A stretch of 60,869 bases of DNA from Bacillus sp. IITD106 (GTDB lineage Bacteria; Bacillota; Bacilli; Bacillales; Bacillaceae_C). The stretch is from the NCBI RefSeq assembly GCF_019459225.1, contig NZ_JAIAZY010000025.1, positions 1-60,869 of the forward strand, written 5' to 3'. Under the pieces are notes generated by a model. The model was not told the DNA's origin. It did no database searches and worked only from the letters and a program-made list of their open reading frames with translations. A program made the position numbers and the translations under genes. This document shows positions 19,576 to 27,386 of the stretch, piece after piece. Each line of letters begins with the position of its first letter. Position 1 is the stretch's first letter.

Positions 19576-19920
19576 ATGCACAAAATTATTGAAGAAATTA
19601 CAAAAGAACAACTTCGCAATGATCTTCCAAATTTTCGTCCTGGTGATACAGTTCGTGTCCATGTGAAAGTAGTTGAAGGTACACGTGAGAGAATCCAGTT
19701 ATTCGAAGGGTTGGTCATTAAGCGCCGTGGAGGCGGAATTAGTGAAACATTCACTGTTCGTAAAATCTCTTATGGTGTCGGAGTTGAACGTACATTCCCT
19801 GTACACACTCCAAGAATTGCGAAACTTGAAGTCGTGCGTCGCGGTAAAGTTCGCCGTGCGAAACTTTACTATCTACGTAAATTACGTGGAAAAGCAGCTC
19901 GTATCAAAGAAATTCGATAA
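19576..19920 (+). CDS. rplS: 50S ribosomal protein L19
   Basis: Ribosomal protein of 114 residues located at the subunit interface. [24 protein letters not shown] and the basic end [23 protein letters not shown] are characteristic. The start is ATG 19576, nine bases after AAGGAG; the ATG at 19567 abuts the ribosome binding site and the one at 19531 is inside the leader. Followed by its own terminator. Confidence 0.97.
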   Translation: MHKIIEEITKEQLRNDLPNFRPGDTVRVHVKVVEGTRERIQLFEGLVIKRRGGGISETFTVRKISYGVGVERTFPVHTPRIAKLEVVRRGKVRRAKLYYLRKLRGKAARIKEIR

Positions 19921-19936
19921 TCTATGTTTAAATGTT

Positions 19937-19966
19937 AAAAGGAGCTTGGTTTCAAGCTCCTTTTAT
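19937..19966 (+). terminator. Terminator after rplS
   Basis: A perfect 12-bp stem (AAAAGGAGCTTG, 19937-19948, with CAAGCTCCTTTT, 19953-19964) with a 4-base loop, 16 bases after the stop. Confidence 0.88.
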
Positions 19967-20049
19967 TCATATAAATTCTGCTTTGAATAAGAGGCTAAGA
20001 AAATAGACTCATTATAATAGATATTTTATGATTAAAGTTTATTTTTCAT

Positions 20050-20065
20050 ATACAATAGTGTATAC
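20050..20065. promoter_or_regulatory. Perfect dyad upstream of lepB
   Basis: TATACA-ATAG-TGTATA is a perfect 6+4+6 inverted repeat 57 bases before the lepB start. It could be an operator or could supply a -10 box (TACAAT at 20052-20057), but I found no matching -35 element. The sequence is AT-rich, so a chance dyad is possible. Confidence 0.25.
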
Positions 20066-20121
20066 ATAAAGAAAGCTATTAATTTTGTATAGTGTAGTGA
20101 TCTCTATTGGACGGTGAAACG

Positions 20122-20664
20122 ATGACTAAAGAAAAAAACGAACTATGGGAATGGACAAAGGCGTTGCTTATAGCAATCGGATTGGCTGCAATTATTAGAT
20201 ATTTTTTATTTGCACCAATTGTAGTGGATGGATATTCAATGATGCCTACTCTACATAACGGGGACAGAATGATTGTGAATAAACTTGGAAAACCGAAGCG
20301 ATTTGATATCGTCGTTTTCCACGCACCTGAACAAAAAGATTATATTAAACGAGTAATTGGTTTACCTGGTGATACAGTTGAATATCGAGATGATACACTT
20401 TATATTAACGGTAAACCGTATGCAGAACCATACTTGGATGCCTATAAAAGTCAAATTCTCGAAGGGCCACTAACGGAAGACTTCACATTAGAAGAAACTC
20501 CCGTTGGTCAAAAAACGGTACCTGAAGGTGAATTATTTGTGATGGGCGACAATCGCAGATCTAGTAAAGATAGTAGACATATTGGCTCTATTCCGATAGA
20601 AAAAGTCATTGGTGATACGAATATAGTATATTGGCCATTTAAAGATATTAGATATGTTAAGTAG
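20122..20664 (+). CDS. lepB: Type I signal peptidase
   Basis: Membrane-anchored serine protease (180 residues) that removes signal peptides from exported proteins. One N-terminal membrane segment (about residues 13-33) leads into the catalytic motif DGYSMMPTL (Ser39), the Lys box [11 protein letters not shown] (Lys76) and the C-terminal [12 protein letters not shown]. This is the short Gram-positive SipS/SipT type. The start is ATG 20122 after GGTGA. B. subtilis has no signal peptidase at this locus; other Bacillaceae do. Confidence 0.93.
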   Translation: MTKEKNELWEWTKALLIAIGLAAIIRYFLFAPIVVDGYSMMPTLHNGDRMIVNKLGKPKRFDIVVFHAPEQKDYIKRVIGLPGDTVEYRDDTLYINGKPYAEPYLDAYKSQILEGPLTEDFTLEETPVGQKTVPEGELFVMGDNRRSSKDSRHIGSIPIEKVIGDTNIVYWPFKDIRYVK

Positions 20665-20684
20665 ATAGTTGGAGGCATAGATTC

Positions 20685-21542
20685 ATGACTATTCAATGGT
20701 TCCCAGGGCATATGGCAAAAGCACGCAGGGAAGTAACTGAAAAGCTAAAATCGGTTGATATTATATTTGAACTCGTTGATGCCAGAATCCCTGATTCTTC
20801 TTCTAATCCTATGTTAAAGGAAATTATTCAACAAAAGCCTCGACTAATTTTATTAAATAAAGCGGATATGGCCGATCGCACCTTAACGAATAAATGGATT
20901 GAATATTATTCGAAACAAGGACATATTGCTTTATCAATCAATTCTCAAGCTGGTACAGGTGTTAAAGATATTGTGAAAGCTTCAGAAAAAATGTTACAAG
21001 AAAAAATTGAGCGTCAAAGAGCAAAAGGGCTAAAGCCAAGAGCGATTAGAGCTATGATTATTGGGATACCTAATGTAGGTAAATCTACGTTGATCAATAG
21101 ATTGGCGAAACGTAATATTGCTAAAACTGGAAATACTCCCGGCATTACGAGGGCCCAGCAATGGATTAAAGTAGGTAAGGAGCTTGAACTATTAGATACT
21201 CCAGGAATACTATGGCCGAAATTTGAGGATCCAGAAACTGGATATAAGCTTGCCTTAACGGGAGCCATCAAGGATACCTTGCTTAACATGCAAGACATTG
21301 CAGTATTTGGGCTGAGATTTTTACAAGAGAACTACCCGGAAAGAATTTTAGAGCGATATCAATTGACGGAGATTCCAGAAGAAATATCCGTATTATTTGA
21401 TAAGATTGGTCAGTTTAGAGGGTGTCTTACTTCTGGAGGAGAAGTGGATTATGACAAAACAGCTGAAATTGTCATAAGAGATCTTAGAATGCAGAAGTTT
21501 GGCAATCTTACCTTTGACTTGCCGGAAATAAAGCCTGAATGA
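20685..21542 (+). CDS. rbgA: Ribosome biogenesis GTPase RbgA (YlqF)
   Basis: Essential GTPase (285 residues) needed for late assembly of the 50S subunit. The G motifs are circularly permuted: NKAD (G4) precedes the Walker A motif [14 protein letters not shown], then the T and DTPG motifs ([24 protein letters not shown]). The N-terminus [13 protein letters not shown] is the family signature. It starts after TTGGAGGC. Confidence 0.96.
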   Translation: MTIQWFPGHMAKARREVTEKLKSVDIIFELVDARIPDSSSNPMLKEIIQQKPRLILLNKADMADRTLTNKWIEYYSKQGHIALSINSQAGTGVKDIVKASEKMLQEKIERQRAKGLKPRAIRAMIIGIPNVGKSTLINRLAKRNIAKTGNTPGITRAQQWIKVGKELELLDTPGILWPKFEDPETGYKLALTGAIKDTLLNMQDIAVFGLRFLQENYPERILERYQLTEIPEEISVLFDKIGQFRGCLTSGGEVDYDKTAEIVIRDLRMQKFGNLTFDLPEIKPE

Positions 21543-21572
21543 GATCCCGATATGGGGTCTTTCATTTTTATT
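21542..21572 (+). terminator. Weak hairpin after rbgA
   Basis: AGATCCC (21542-21548) pairs with GGGGTCT (21554-21560) with one G-T pair and a 5-base loop, followed by TTTCATTTTTATTT. It probably gives partial termination before rnhB. Confidence 0.5.
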
Positions 21573-21584
21573 TGGAGTGGGAAA

Positions 21585-22355
21585 ATGAAAAAAACATCCA
21601 TTCAAGAAATTAGAAAAATGATTGAACATATTCAAGATGAAAACGATCCGTTGTTTAAGCAATTAACCGAAGATCCTAGAAAAGGAGTAAAAGATTTACT
21701 CCATAAATGGCATCAAACGAAAAAGCAAGAACAAGCCGATCGCGATCATTATAAGCTTATGCAAACATATGAAATAAAGGCAAGGAAAGAAGGATTTCAT
21801 TTAATTGCTGGCATTGATGAAGTTGGTAGGGGGCCTCTAGCAGGACCTGTAGTATCAGCAGCTGTTATATTGGATGAAAAATCGTATATTCCTGGTCTAA
21901 ATGATTCAAAAAAATTAACAGAAAAAAAACGCGATGTATTATACGACCAAATTTTAGATGAAGCGGTAGCAATAGGAATAGGAATTATTTCAGCTGAAGA
22001 AATTGATAGGATTAATATTTATGAGGCAACAAAAAAATCGATGCTTGAAGCAGTTCTAAATTTGCGTGTTCAACCAGATTATTTATTATTAGATGCGACG
22101 AAAATAAATAGTATCTATCCCGAAACATCGATCGTTAAAGGCGATGCCAAAAGTGTATCGATTGCGGCCGCCTCGATTGTGGCAAAAGTAACACGTGATC
22201 GAATGATGAAAGAATATCACAACCAGTATCCACAATATGGTTTTCATTTACATATGGGTTACGGCACAAAACTACATCTCAATGCTCTTAATAGTTACGG
22301 ACCTTGTACAATACATAGAAAATCATTTGCTCCGATAAAACAGCTGTTTGAATAG
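21585..22355 (+). CDS. rnhB: Ribonuclease HII
   Basis: Cuts the RNA strand of RNA-DNA hybrids and single ribonucleotides in DNA (256 residues). The catalytic DEVGRG motif is in IAGIDEVGRGPLAGPVV, followed by LNDSKKLTEKKR and the second acidic motif LLLDATKI; a Bacillus-type N-terminal extension of about 70 residues precedes the nuclease core. ATG 21585 has GGAGTGG at good distance; the ATG at 21552 lies within the preceding hairpin. Confidence 0.96.
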   Translation: MKKTSIQEIRKMIEHIQDENDPLFKQLTEDPRKGVKDLLHKWHQTKKQEQADRDHYKLMQTYEIKARKEGFHLIAGIDEVGRGPLAGPVVSAAVILDEKSYIPGLNDSKKLTEKKRDVLYDQILDEAVAIGIGIISAEEIDRINIYEATKKSMLEAVLNLRVQPDYLLLDATKINSIYPETSIVKGDAKSVSIAAASIVAKVTRDRMMKEYHNQYPQYGFHLHMGYGTKLHLNALNSYGPCTIHRKSFAPIKQLFE

Positions 22356-22368
22356 AGGTGAAATTCTA

Positions 22369-23655
22369 ATGGTTATGCAAGCTGTCATGAAAGCTTTGCT
22401 TCAAAATCAAGAAACTATGCCTACAAGCTCCATTCAATTTAGACCTGGTCAGATTTTTTATGGAGTCATTCAAAAACTATTTCCAAATCAGCATGCGGAA
22501 ATTCAAGTAGGGGCAAAAAAATTAATCGCAAAACTAGAGGTGCCTCTAACCAATGGAAAAGGTTATTGGCTTCAAGTTACATCTAATGACGGCGCTCCCA
22601 AATTAAAATTGCTGAATACTACATCTTCATTTTCGCAAAGCGATAGTAGTTCAACTTCGTCTCTTTTACAGCAGTTAGGACTGCAAAGCCATAAAATGAA
22701 TCAATCACTTATACAATTCTTGAGAAACGAGCATATACCGCTGACAAAAGAAGAGATTGTTCGTGCCGCTCAGCTTCTTCCTCTTGCAAAAAATGTAGAA
22801 GAAGGACTACAAACTATCAAAATGATGTCTGAAAGAAAATGGCCGTTAAATGAAGGGATATTTAAGTCATTCCTTGCTGTTGGAAAAGATGAATCTACTT
22901 CACAATTATTACATTCATTACGTTCATCTTTGCTTTTAGAAAAGAATCCGACGATGTCAGGAAAGGAAATAGTAACCTTATTACAATCTTGGGATTCCGA
23001 AGATACAGAAATGGTGAAATTTGGACGTGAGAAAGCGTTAAATCAATTGAAACAGTCGTTGCATAGAACAGGGATGTTTTATGAAAATTCTCTTTTAGAT
23101 CGAGAAATCAATAGAGAATCGTTAACAGAATCAATAAAACCATTATTAGTTAGATTTCTGCAGGATATGTCTCATTCGAATCATAATGAATCTAAAAATA
23201 TCGCAGAACAACTTTTATTTAGGATGAATGGATACCAGCTTGTATCATCTGAAAATGGGCCAATACACCATTTGTTATTTGAATTTCCCATTAAACTTGG
23301 TCAATACCAATCTGAAATCTTAATGCAATGGTCAGGAAAGCGGACAGATGAAGGGAAGATTAGTTCCGATCATTGTCGAGTTATTTTTTACTTAGATTTG
23401 GAGCATTTAAAAGAAACAGTAGTTGATATGAACGTTCAAAACCGAATTGTAACTGTGAATATTGTAAATTCTAGCAATTTGTTGCAAAAATTATCAGAGA
23501 CTCTTCTCCCGGATGTTGCCAATGGATTAAAAGAATTAGGATATCATTTATCATCTGTTAATTTTAAATTACCGGAAAATCTTAAACAACAAGATATTAG
23601 AAAAAGCGGCTATTATTCTCAAAAGTCCTATTCTGGAGTTGATTTCCGAATATGA
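22369..23655 (+). CDS. ylqG: YlqG, protein with a FliK-like C-terminal region
   Basis: Poorly characterised 428-residue protein. The first 270 residues are Gln-, Ser- and Leu-rich with no recognised domain. Residues from about 295 to 415 (HHLLFEFPIKLGQ, VIFYLDLEHLKETVVDMNVQ, then NGLKELGYHLSSVNFKLPEN) resemble the C-terminal domain of flagellar hook-length control proteins. The next gene encodes the matching partner, a protein like the C-terminal domain of FlhB. The start is ATG 22369 after GAGGTGAAA. Family placement is by position and weak similarity; the function is unknown. Confidence 0.8.
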   Translation: MVMQAVMKALLQNQETMPTSSIQFRPGQIFYGVIQKLFPNQHAEIQVGAKKLIAKLEVPLTNGKGYWLQVTSNDGAPKLKLLNTTSSFSQSDSSSTSSLLQQLGLQSHKMNQSLIQFLRNEHIPLTKEEIVRAAQLLPLAKNVEEGLQTIKMMSERKWPLNEGIFKSFLAVGKDESTSQLLHSLRSSLLLEKNPTMSGKEIVTLLQSWDSEDTEMVKFGREKALNQLKQSLHRTGMFYENSLLDREINRESLTESIKPLLVRFLQDMSHSNHNESKNIAEQLLFRMNGYQLVSSENGPIHHLLFEFPIKLGQYQSEILMQWSGKRTDEGKISSDHCRVIFYLDLEHLKETVVDMNVQNRIVTVNIVNSSNLLQKLSETLLPDVANGLKELGYHLSSVNFKLPENLKQQDIRKSGYYSQKSYSGVDFRI

Positions 23656-23945
23656 AGAATAAAAAAGATGACTTTCCAATAAAAGAAGCGGTTGCCCTCC
23701 ATTATCAGAGTGATTTGCATGAGGCGCCTAAGGTAGTTGCAAAGGGTAAAGGGGTTGTAGCTGATAATATTTTAGCAAAAGGGGAAGAACATAATATTCC
23801 TGTTCAGCAGGATGCTACTCTCGTAGAATTGCTCGGCCAGCTTAATATAAACGAAACGATTCCAGAAGATTTGTATAATGCTGTGGCAGAAGTGTTCGCT
23901 TTTATATATAAGTTGGATAAACATAAAGGAAACGGGCATTTATAA
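23652..23945 (+). CDS. ylqH: FlhB C-terminal-domain-like protein (YlqH/FhlB)
   Basis: A 97-residue protein resembling the cytoplasmic end of the export-gate protein FlhB, without the membrane part. AVALHYQSDLHEAPKVVAKGKG corresponds to the segment just after the FlhB cleavage site, and the end (IPEDLYNAVAEVFAFIYKLDKHK) matches FlhB's DEFFKAVAEILAYVYRIKHK, encoded at 50919. The NPTH cleavage motif itself is absent. It overlaps ylqG by four bases, so the two are translationally coupled and probably act together. Confidence 0.85.
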   Translation: MKNKKDDFPIKEAVALHYQSDLHEAPKVVAKGKGVVADNILAKGEEHNIPVQQDATLVELLGQLNINETIPEDLYNAVAEVFAFIYKLDKHKGNGHL

Positions 23946-23947
23946 TA

Positions 23948-23977
23948 TTGGACATCCGTTAAACGTTTTAATACAAT
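23948..23977 (+). promoter_or_regulatory. Probable sucCD promoter
   Basis: TTGGAC (23948-23953) and TACAAT (23972-23977) are 18 bases apart, starting just after the ylqH stop and 45 bases before sucC. Confidence 0.5.
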
Positions 23978-24022
23978 ATATAAGGCAATCTATTTTTTGA
24001 CAGAGTGATTGGAGGATGGAAA

Positions 24023-25183
24023 ATGAATATCCATGAATATCAAGGTAAAGAAATCCTCAGAAAATATGGGGTTACTGTACCTAATGGAAAAGTAGCTTTC
24101 ACCGTTGAAGAGGCAGTTGAAGCGGCTAAGGAGCTTGGTTCCGAAGTAAGTGTAGTAAAAGCACAAATTCACGCGGGTGGCCGTGGTAAGGCTGGCGGAG
24201 TAAAAGTAGCTAAAAACTTAGATGAAGTCCGTACATATGCCAAAGAAATTTTAGGGAAAACACTTGTTACTCATCAAACAGGTCCTGCTGGGAAAGAAGT
24301 AAAACGTCTGTTGATTGAAGAAGGCTGTGATATTAAAAAGGAGTATTATGTTGGTTTAGTTGTAGACCGTGCTACTGACCGTGTCGTTTTAATGGCTTCT
24401 GAAGAAGGCGGTACTGAAATTGAAGAGGTAGCAGCAAATACACCTGAGAAAATCTTCTACGAAACGGTAGATCCCGTTGTCGGATTAACAGGATTCCAAG
24501 CACGTAGAATCGCTTTTAATATTAATATTCCAAAAGAGCTTGTTGGTAAGGCAGCTAAATTTATGATTAGTCTATATAAAGCTTTTGTAGACAATGATTG
24601 CTCAATTGCCGAAATCAATCCATTAGTGGTGACAGGTGATGGCAATGTAATGGCTCTTGATGCTAAATTGAATTTCGATGCTAACGCACTTTACAGGCAT
24701 AAGGATATTCTTGAATATCGTGATCTTGACGAAGAAGATGAAAAAGAAATTGAAGCATCTAAATATGACCTAAGCTATATTTCCCTTGATGGAAACATCG
24801 GTTGTATGGTTAACGGTGCTGGACTTGCGATGGCTACAATGGACATCATTAAATATTATGGTGGGGACCCGGCCAACTTCCTTGATGTTGGGGGCGGTGC
24901 GACAGCAGAGAAAGTAACGGAAGCATTTAAAATAATCCTTTCGGATGAAAATGTAAAAGGTATTTTCGTCAATATTTTCGGAGGAATTATGAAATGTGAC
25001 ATAATTGCAACGGGTGTTGTTGAAGCAGCTAAACAAGTAGGTCTTGAAGTGCCGCTTGTTGTCAGACTAGAAGGTACGAATGTTGATTTAGGAAAGAAAA
25101 TTTTAAACGAATCTGGCCTAAACATTATTGCTGCTGAATCAATGGCAGACGGTGCGCAAAAAATTGTGAAATTAGTCGGATAA
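24023..25183 (+). CDS. sucC: Succinyl-CoA synthetase, beta subunit
   Basis: ADP/GDP-binding chain (386 residues) of the TCA-cycle enzyme that makes ATP or GTP from succinyl-CoA. The N-terminal ATP-grasp fold shows [17 protein letters not shown] and [16 protein letters not shown]; the C-terminal part has [18 protein letters not shown] and [18 protein letters not shown] 24023 follows GGAGG. The alpha subunit follows 39 bases later. Confidence 0.97.
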   Translation: MNIHEYQGKEILRKYGVTVPNGKVAFTVEEAVEAAKELGSEVSVVKAQIHAGGRGKAGGVKVAKNLDEVRTYAKEILGKTLVTHQTGPAGKEVKRLLIEEGCDIKKEYYVGLVVDRATDRVVLMASEEGGTEIEEVAANTPEKIFYETVDPVVGLTGFQARRIAFNINIPKELVGKAAKFMISLYKAFVDNDCSIAEINPLVVTGDGNVMALDAKLNFDANALYRHKDILEYRDLDEEDEKEIEASKYDLSYISLDGNIGCMVNGAGLAMATMDIIKYYGGDPANFLDVGGGATAEKVTEAFKIILSDENVKGIFVNIFGGIMKCDIIATGVVEAAKQVGLEVPLVVRLEGTNVDLGKKILNESGLNIIAAESMADGAQKIVKLVG

Positions 25184-25222
25184 TAGCGTCTGCACGAAAG
25201 ATACTGAAAGGTAGGGAAAATC

Positions 25223-26125
25223 ATGAGTGTTTTTGTCAATAAAGATACGAAAGTAATCGTGCAAGGAATTACAGGGTCCACTGCACTTTTTCATACAAAG
25301 CAAATGCTTGAATATGGCACGAAAATCGTAGGCGGCGTAACACCTGGTAAAGGTGGAACAGAAGTTGAAGGAGTGCCTGTTTTTAATACTGTTGAAGAAG
25401 CAGTTAAAGCTACAGGTGCCAACGCATCCGTTATTTATGTTCCAGCGCCGTTTGCGGCTGATGCGATATTAGAAGCGGTAGACGCTGAATTAGACCTTGT
25501 CATTTGTATTACAGAACATATTCCTGTTCTTGATATGGTAAATGTAAATCGTTATATGGAAGGCAAGAAAACTCGTCTTGTCGGTCCTAACTGCCCTGGT
25601 GTCATTACTCCAGAAGAATGTAAAATCGGTATTATGCCAGGATATATTCATACGAAAGGCCATGTTGGGGTTGTGTCCCGCTCTGGTACTTTAACGTATG
25701 AAGCGGTACATCAATTAACTCAAGCAGGAGTTGGCCAATCCACTGCCGTTGGAATCGGCGGAGACCCTGTTAATGGAACGAATTTCATCGATGTATTGAA
25801 AGCATTTAACGAGGATCCTGAAACCGAAGCGGTCATCATGATTGGTGAAATCGGCGGTACAGCTGAGGAAGAGGCTGCAAGATGGGTTAAAGCGAATATG
25901 ACTAAGCCGGTTGTTGGATTTATCGGGGGACGTACAGCACCTCCAGGAAAACGTATGGGACATGCTGGAGCGATTATTTCTGGCGGAAAAGGTACCGCTG
26001 AAGAAAAAATCCGCGTCATGAATGAGTGTGGCATCCAAGTTGCAGATACACCTTCTGTCATTGGAGAAACTCTTATCAAAGTGTTAAAAGAAAAGGGTCT
26101 TTACGAAAAGTGCAAAACACACTAA
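25223..26125 (+). CDS. sucD: Succinyl-CoA synthetase, alpha subunit
   Basis: CoA-binding, phosphohistidine-bearing chain (300 residues). The CoA site [17 protein letters not shown] is at the N-terminus, [20 protein letters not shown] in the middle, and the phosphorylated histidine is in [15 protein letters not shown]. It is followed by a strong terminator, so sucCD form a two-gene unit. Confidence 0.97.
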   Translation: MSVFVNKDTKVIVQGITGSTALFHTKQMLEYGTKIVGGVTPGKGGTEVEGVPVFNTVEEAVKATGANASVIYVPAPFAADAILEAVDAELDLVICITEHIPVLDMVNVNRYMEGKKTRLVGPNCPGVITPEECKIGIMPGYIHTKGHVGVVSRSGTLTYEAVHQLTQAGVGQSTAVGIGGDPVNGTNFIDVLKAFNEDPETEAVIMIGEIGGTAEEEAARWVKANMTKPVVGFIGGRTAPPGKRMGHAGAIISGGKGTAEEKIRVMNECGIQVADTPSVIGETLIKVLKEKGLYEKCKTH

Positions 26126-26143
26126 AATAACATGTTTTTCACC

Positions 26144-26180
26144 AAAATAGCCCCTCCAAAAAGAAGAGGGGTTATTTTGT
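26144..26180 (+). terminator. Terminator after sucD
   Basis: AAAATAGCCCCTC (26144-26156) pairs with GAGGGGTTATTTT (26166-26178) with one G-T pair and a 9-base loop. It is close before the dprA ribosome binding site. Confidence 0.88.
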
Positions 26181-26205
26181 AATATTATTAAAGGAGTGAA
26201 CCAAA

Positions 26206-27075
26206 ATTTTCAAAGAAAAGTTATTCCATCTCGTTCATTGCAGATCTATATCGAATGCAATGATTCGAAATCTTCTAAAATTAGATCCCCGCTTGCATAA
26301 CCTTTACTCTATGCCCTCGACAAAACTTCAACATATTCTTCAAATTCATTCAAGCAAAATGGAGAAGTTTATAAATGAATTCGGTTCAATTAACGTGCAT
26401 AAACTTATTAAACTATATAACTCAAAAAACATATCTTATATTACTTTTTATGATCCTGAATATCCTCAAGTATTACGAGAAATTCATGATCCACCTTTAG
26501 TTCTTTTTTTAAAGGGAGACAAAAACTTGTTATTGCGAAATGCTATTGCCATTGTTGGGGCTCGTGCAGCTAATCATTATGCACAAATTGCTCTAGACTT
26601 GATTTTGCCTGAATTAATAAGGAATAATATTGTTATTGTAAGTGGGTTGGCAAAAGGAACCGATACGTTCGCCCATGAAAAAACGATTCAATGTGGCGGT
26701 AAGACGATAGCCGTTCTTGGAGGAGGATTTTTTCACTTATATCCTTCAGAAAATAAAGCGCTTGCAGACGAAATTGAAAAAAACCATTTACTATTATCTG
26801 AATATCCTCCTATAATCAAACCAGAGAGATGGCATTTTCCGATGAGGAATCGCATTATTAGCGGACTCGCGAAAGGAACGATAGTTGTCCAAGCGAAAAA
26901 GAGAAGTGGATCATTAATAACAGCCGATATGGCATTAGAAGCAGGTAGAGAAGTTTTTGCCTTCCCAGGTCCAATCAATGATTCTCTTTCTGAAGGAACG
27001 AATCATCTCATTCAGCAGGGGGCAAAATTAATTACTTCCGGAAAAGATATTTTAGAGGAAATATTTTTAGAGTAA
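26206..27075 (+). CDS. dprA: DNA-processing protein DprA (Smf)
   Basis: Loads RecA on incoming single-stranded DNA during transformation. The Rossmann core shows AIVGARAANHYAQIA, IVSGLAKGTDTFAHE, TIAVLGGGFFHLYP, FPMRNRIISGLAKGTIVVQA and GSLITADMALEAGREVFAFPG. The first ATG in frame (26260) has no ribosome binding site and would remove a conserved start. The frame is open back to a TGA at 26197, and the stretch FKEKLFHLVHCRSISNAMI is a typical DprA N-terminus. An ATT codon at 26206 lies nine bases after AAAGGAG; I propose it as the start (289 residues). If ATT is not used, the gene begins at 26260 or is impaired. Confidence 0.88.
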   Translation: MFKEKLFHLVHCRSISNAMIRNLLKLDPRLHNLYSMPSTKLQHILQIHSSKMEKFINEFGSINVHKLIKLYNSKNISYITFYDPEYPQVLREIHDPPLVLFLKGDKNLLLRNAIAIVGARAANHYAQIALDLILPELIRNNIVIVSGLAKGTDTFAHEKTIQCGGKTIAVLGGGFFHLYPSENKALADEIEKNHLLLSEYPPIIKPERWHFPMRNRIISGLAKGTIVVQAKKRSGSLITADMALEAGREVFAFPGPINDSLSEGTNHLIQQGAKLITSGKDILEEIFLE

Positions 27076-27092
27076 CCACGGTTACATTTTTA
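27072..27092 (+). terminator. Weak hairpin after dprA
   Basis: GTAAC (27072-27076) pairs with GTTAC (27081-27085) around CACG and is followed by ATTTTT. The stem includes the dprA stop codon. Short, so only a tentative terminator. Confidence 0.35.
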
Positions 27093-27105
27093 ATGTATGT
27101 TATAG

Positions 27106-27210
27106 AAAGTTAATTCTATTTACTTCAAAGTTGAGTGGGAGGGCAAACAACTAACAGAACTAGAGATGCGTTTAACCCATGGAAAGCGAGCTTTTCGAGA
27201 GGAAATTTAG
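27106..27210 (+). pseudogene. Possible remnant of an unidentified gene in the dprA-topA gap
   Basis: The 311-base gap between dprA and topA contains a 34-codon open stretch without a start at its head. Its translation looks protein-like (NSIYFKVEWEGKQL, then EMRLTHGKRAFREEI). After a TAG the same frame continues for 18 more codons (KKWLHKNKKLAIKDIVG). No ribosome binding site or complete frame is present. It may be the decayed end of a lost gene; I do not recognise the family. The rest of the gap holds the topA promoter. Confidence 0.2.
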
Positions 27211-27329
27211 ACTAAAAAATGGTTACACAAAAATAAAAAGCTTGCAATTAAAGATATTGTAGGATAGATTTTTCATAAACATTTTTTAAAGAAATTGATA
27301 AGATCATTTACTCACTTCGATATTCTTCA

Positions 27330-27358
27330 TTGACAAAATGATCTTTCCCATATAGTAT
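27330..27358 (+). promoter_or_regulatory. Probable topA promoter
   Basis: A perfect -35 box TTGACA (27330-27335) is followed 17 bases later by TAGTAT (27353-27358), or 15 bases later by TATAGT (27351-27356). It sits 28 bases before the topA start codon. Confidence 0.55.
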
Positions 27359-27386
27359 TTACTCTGATTTATAGGGAGGATTGTGC

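Larger units (their letters stand above)
27076..27386. other. 311-base gap between dprA and topA
   Basis: It contains a weak hairpin at the dprA stop, a short protein-like remnant (27106-27210) and the topA promoter (27330-27358). Between 27268 and 27329 I see only AT-rich sequence. No complete gene is present. Confidence 0.6.
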
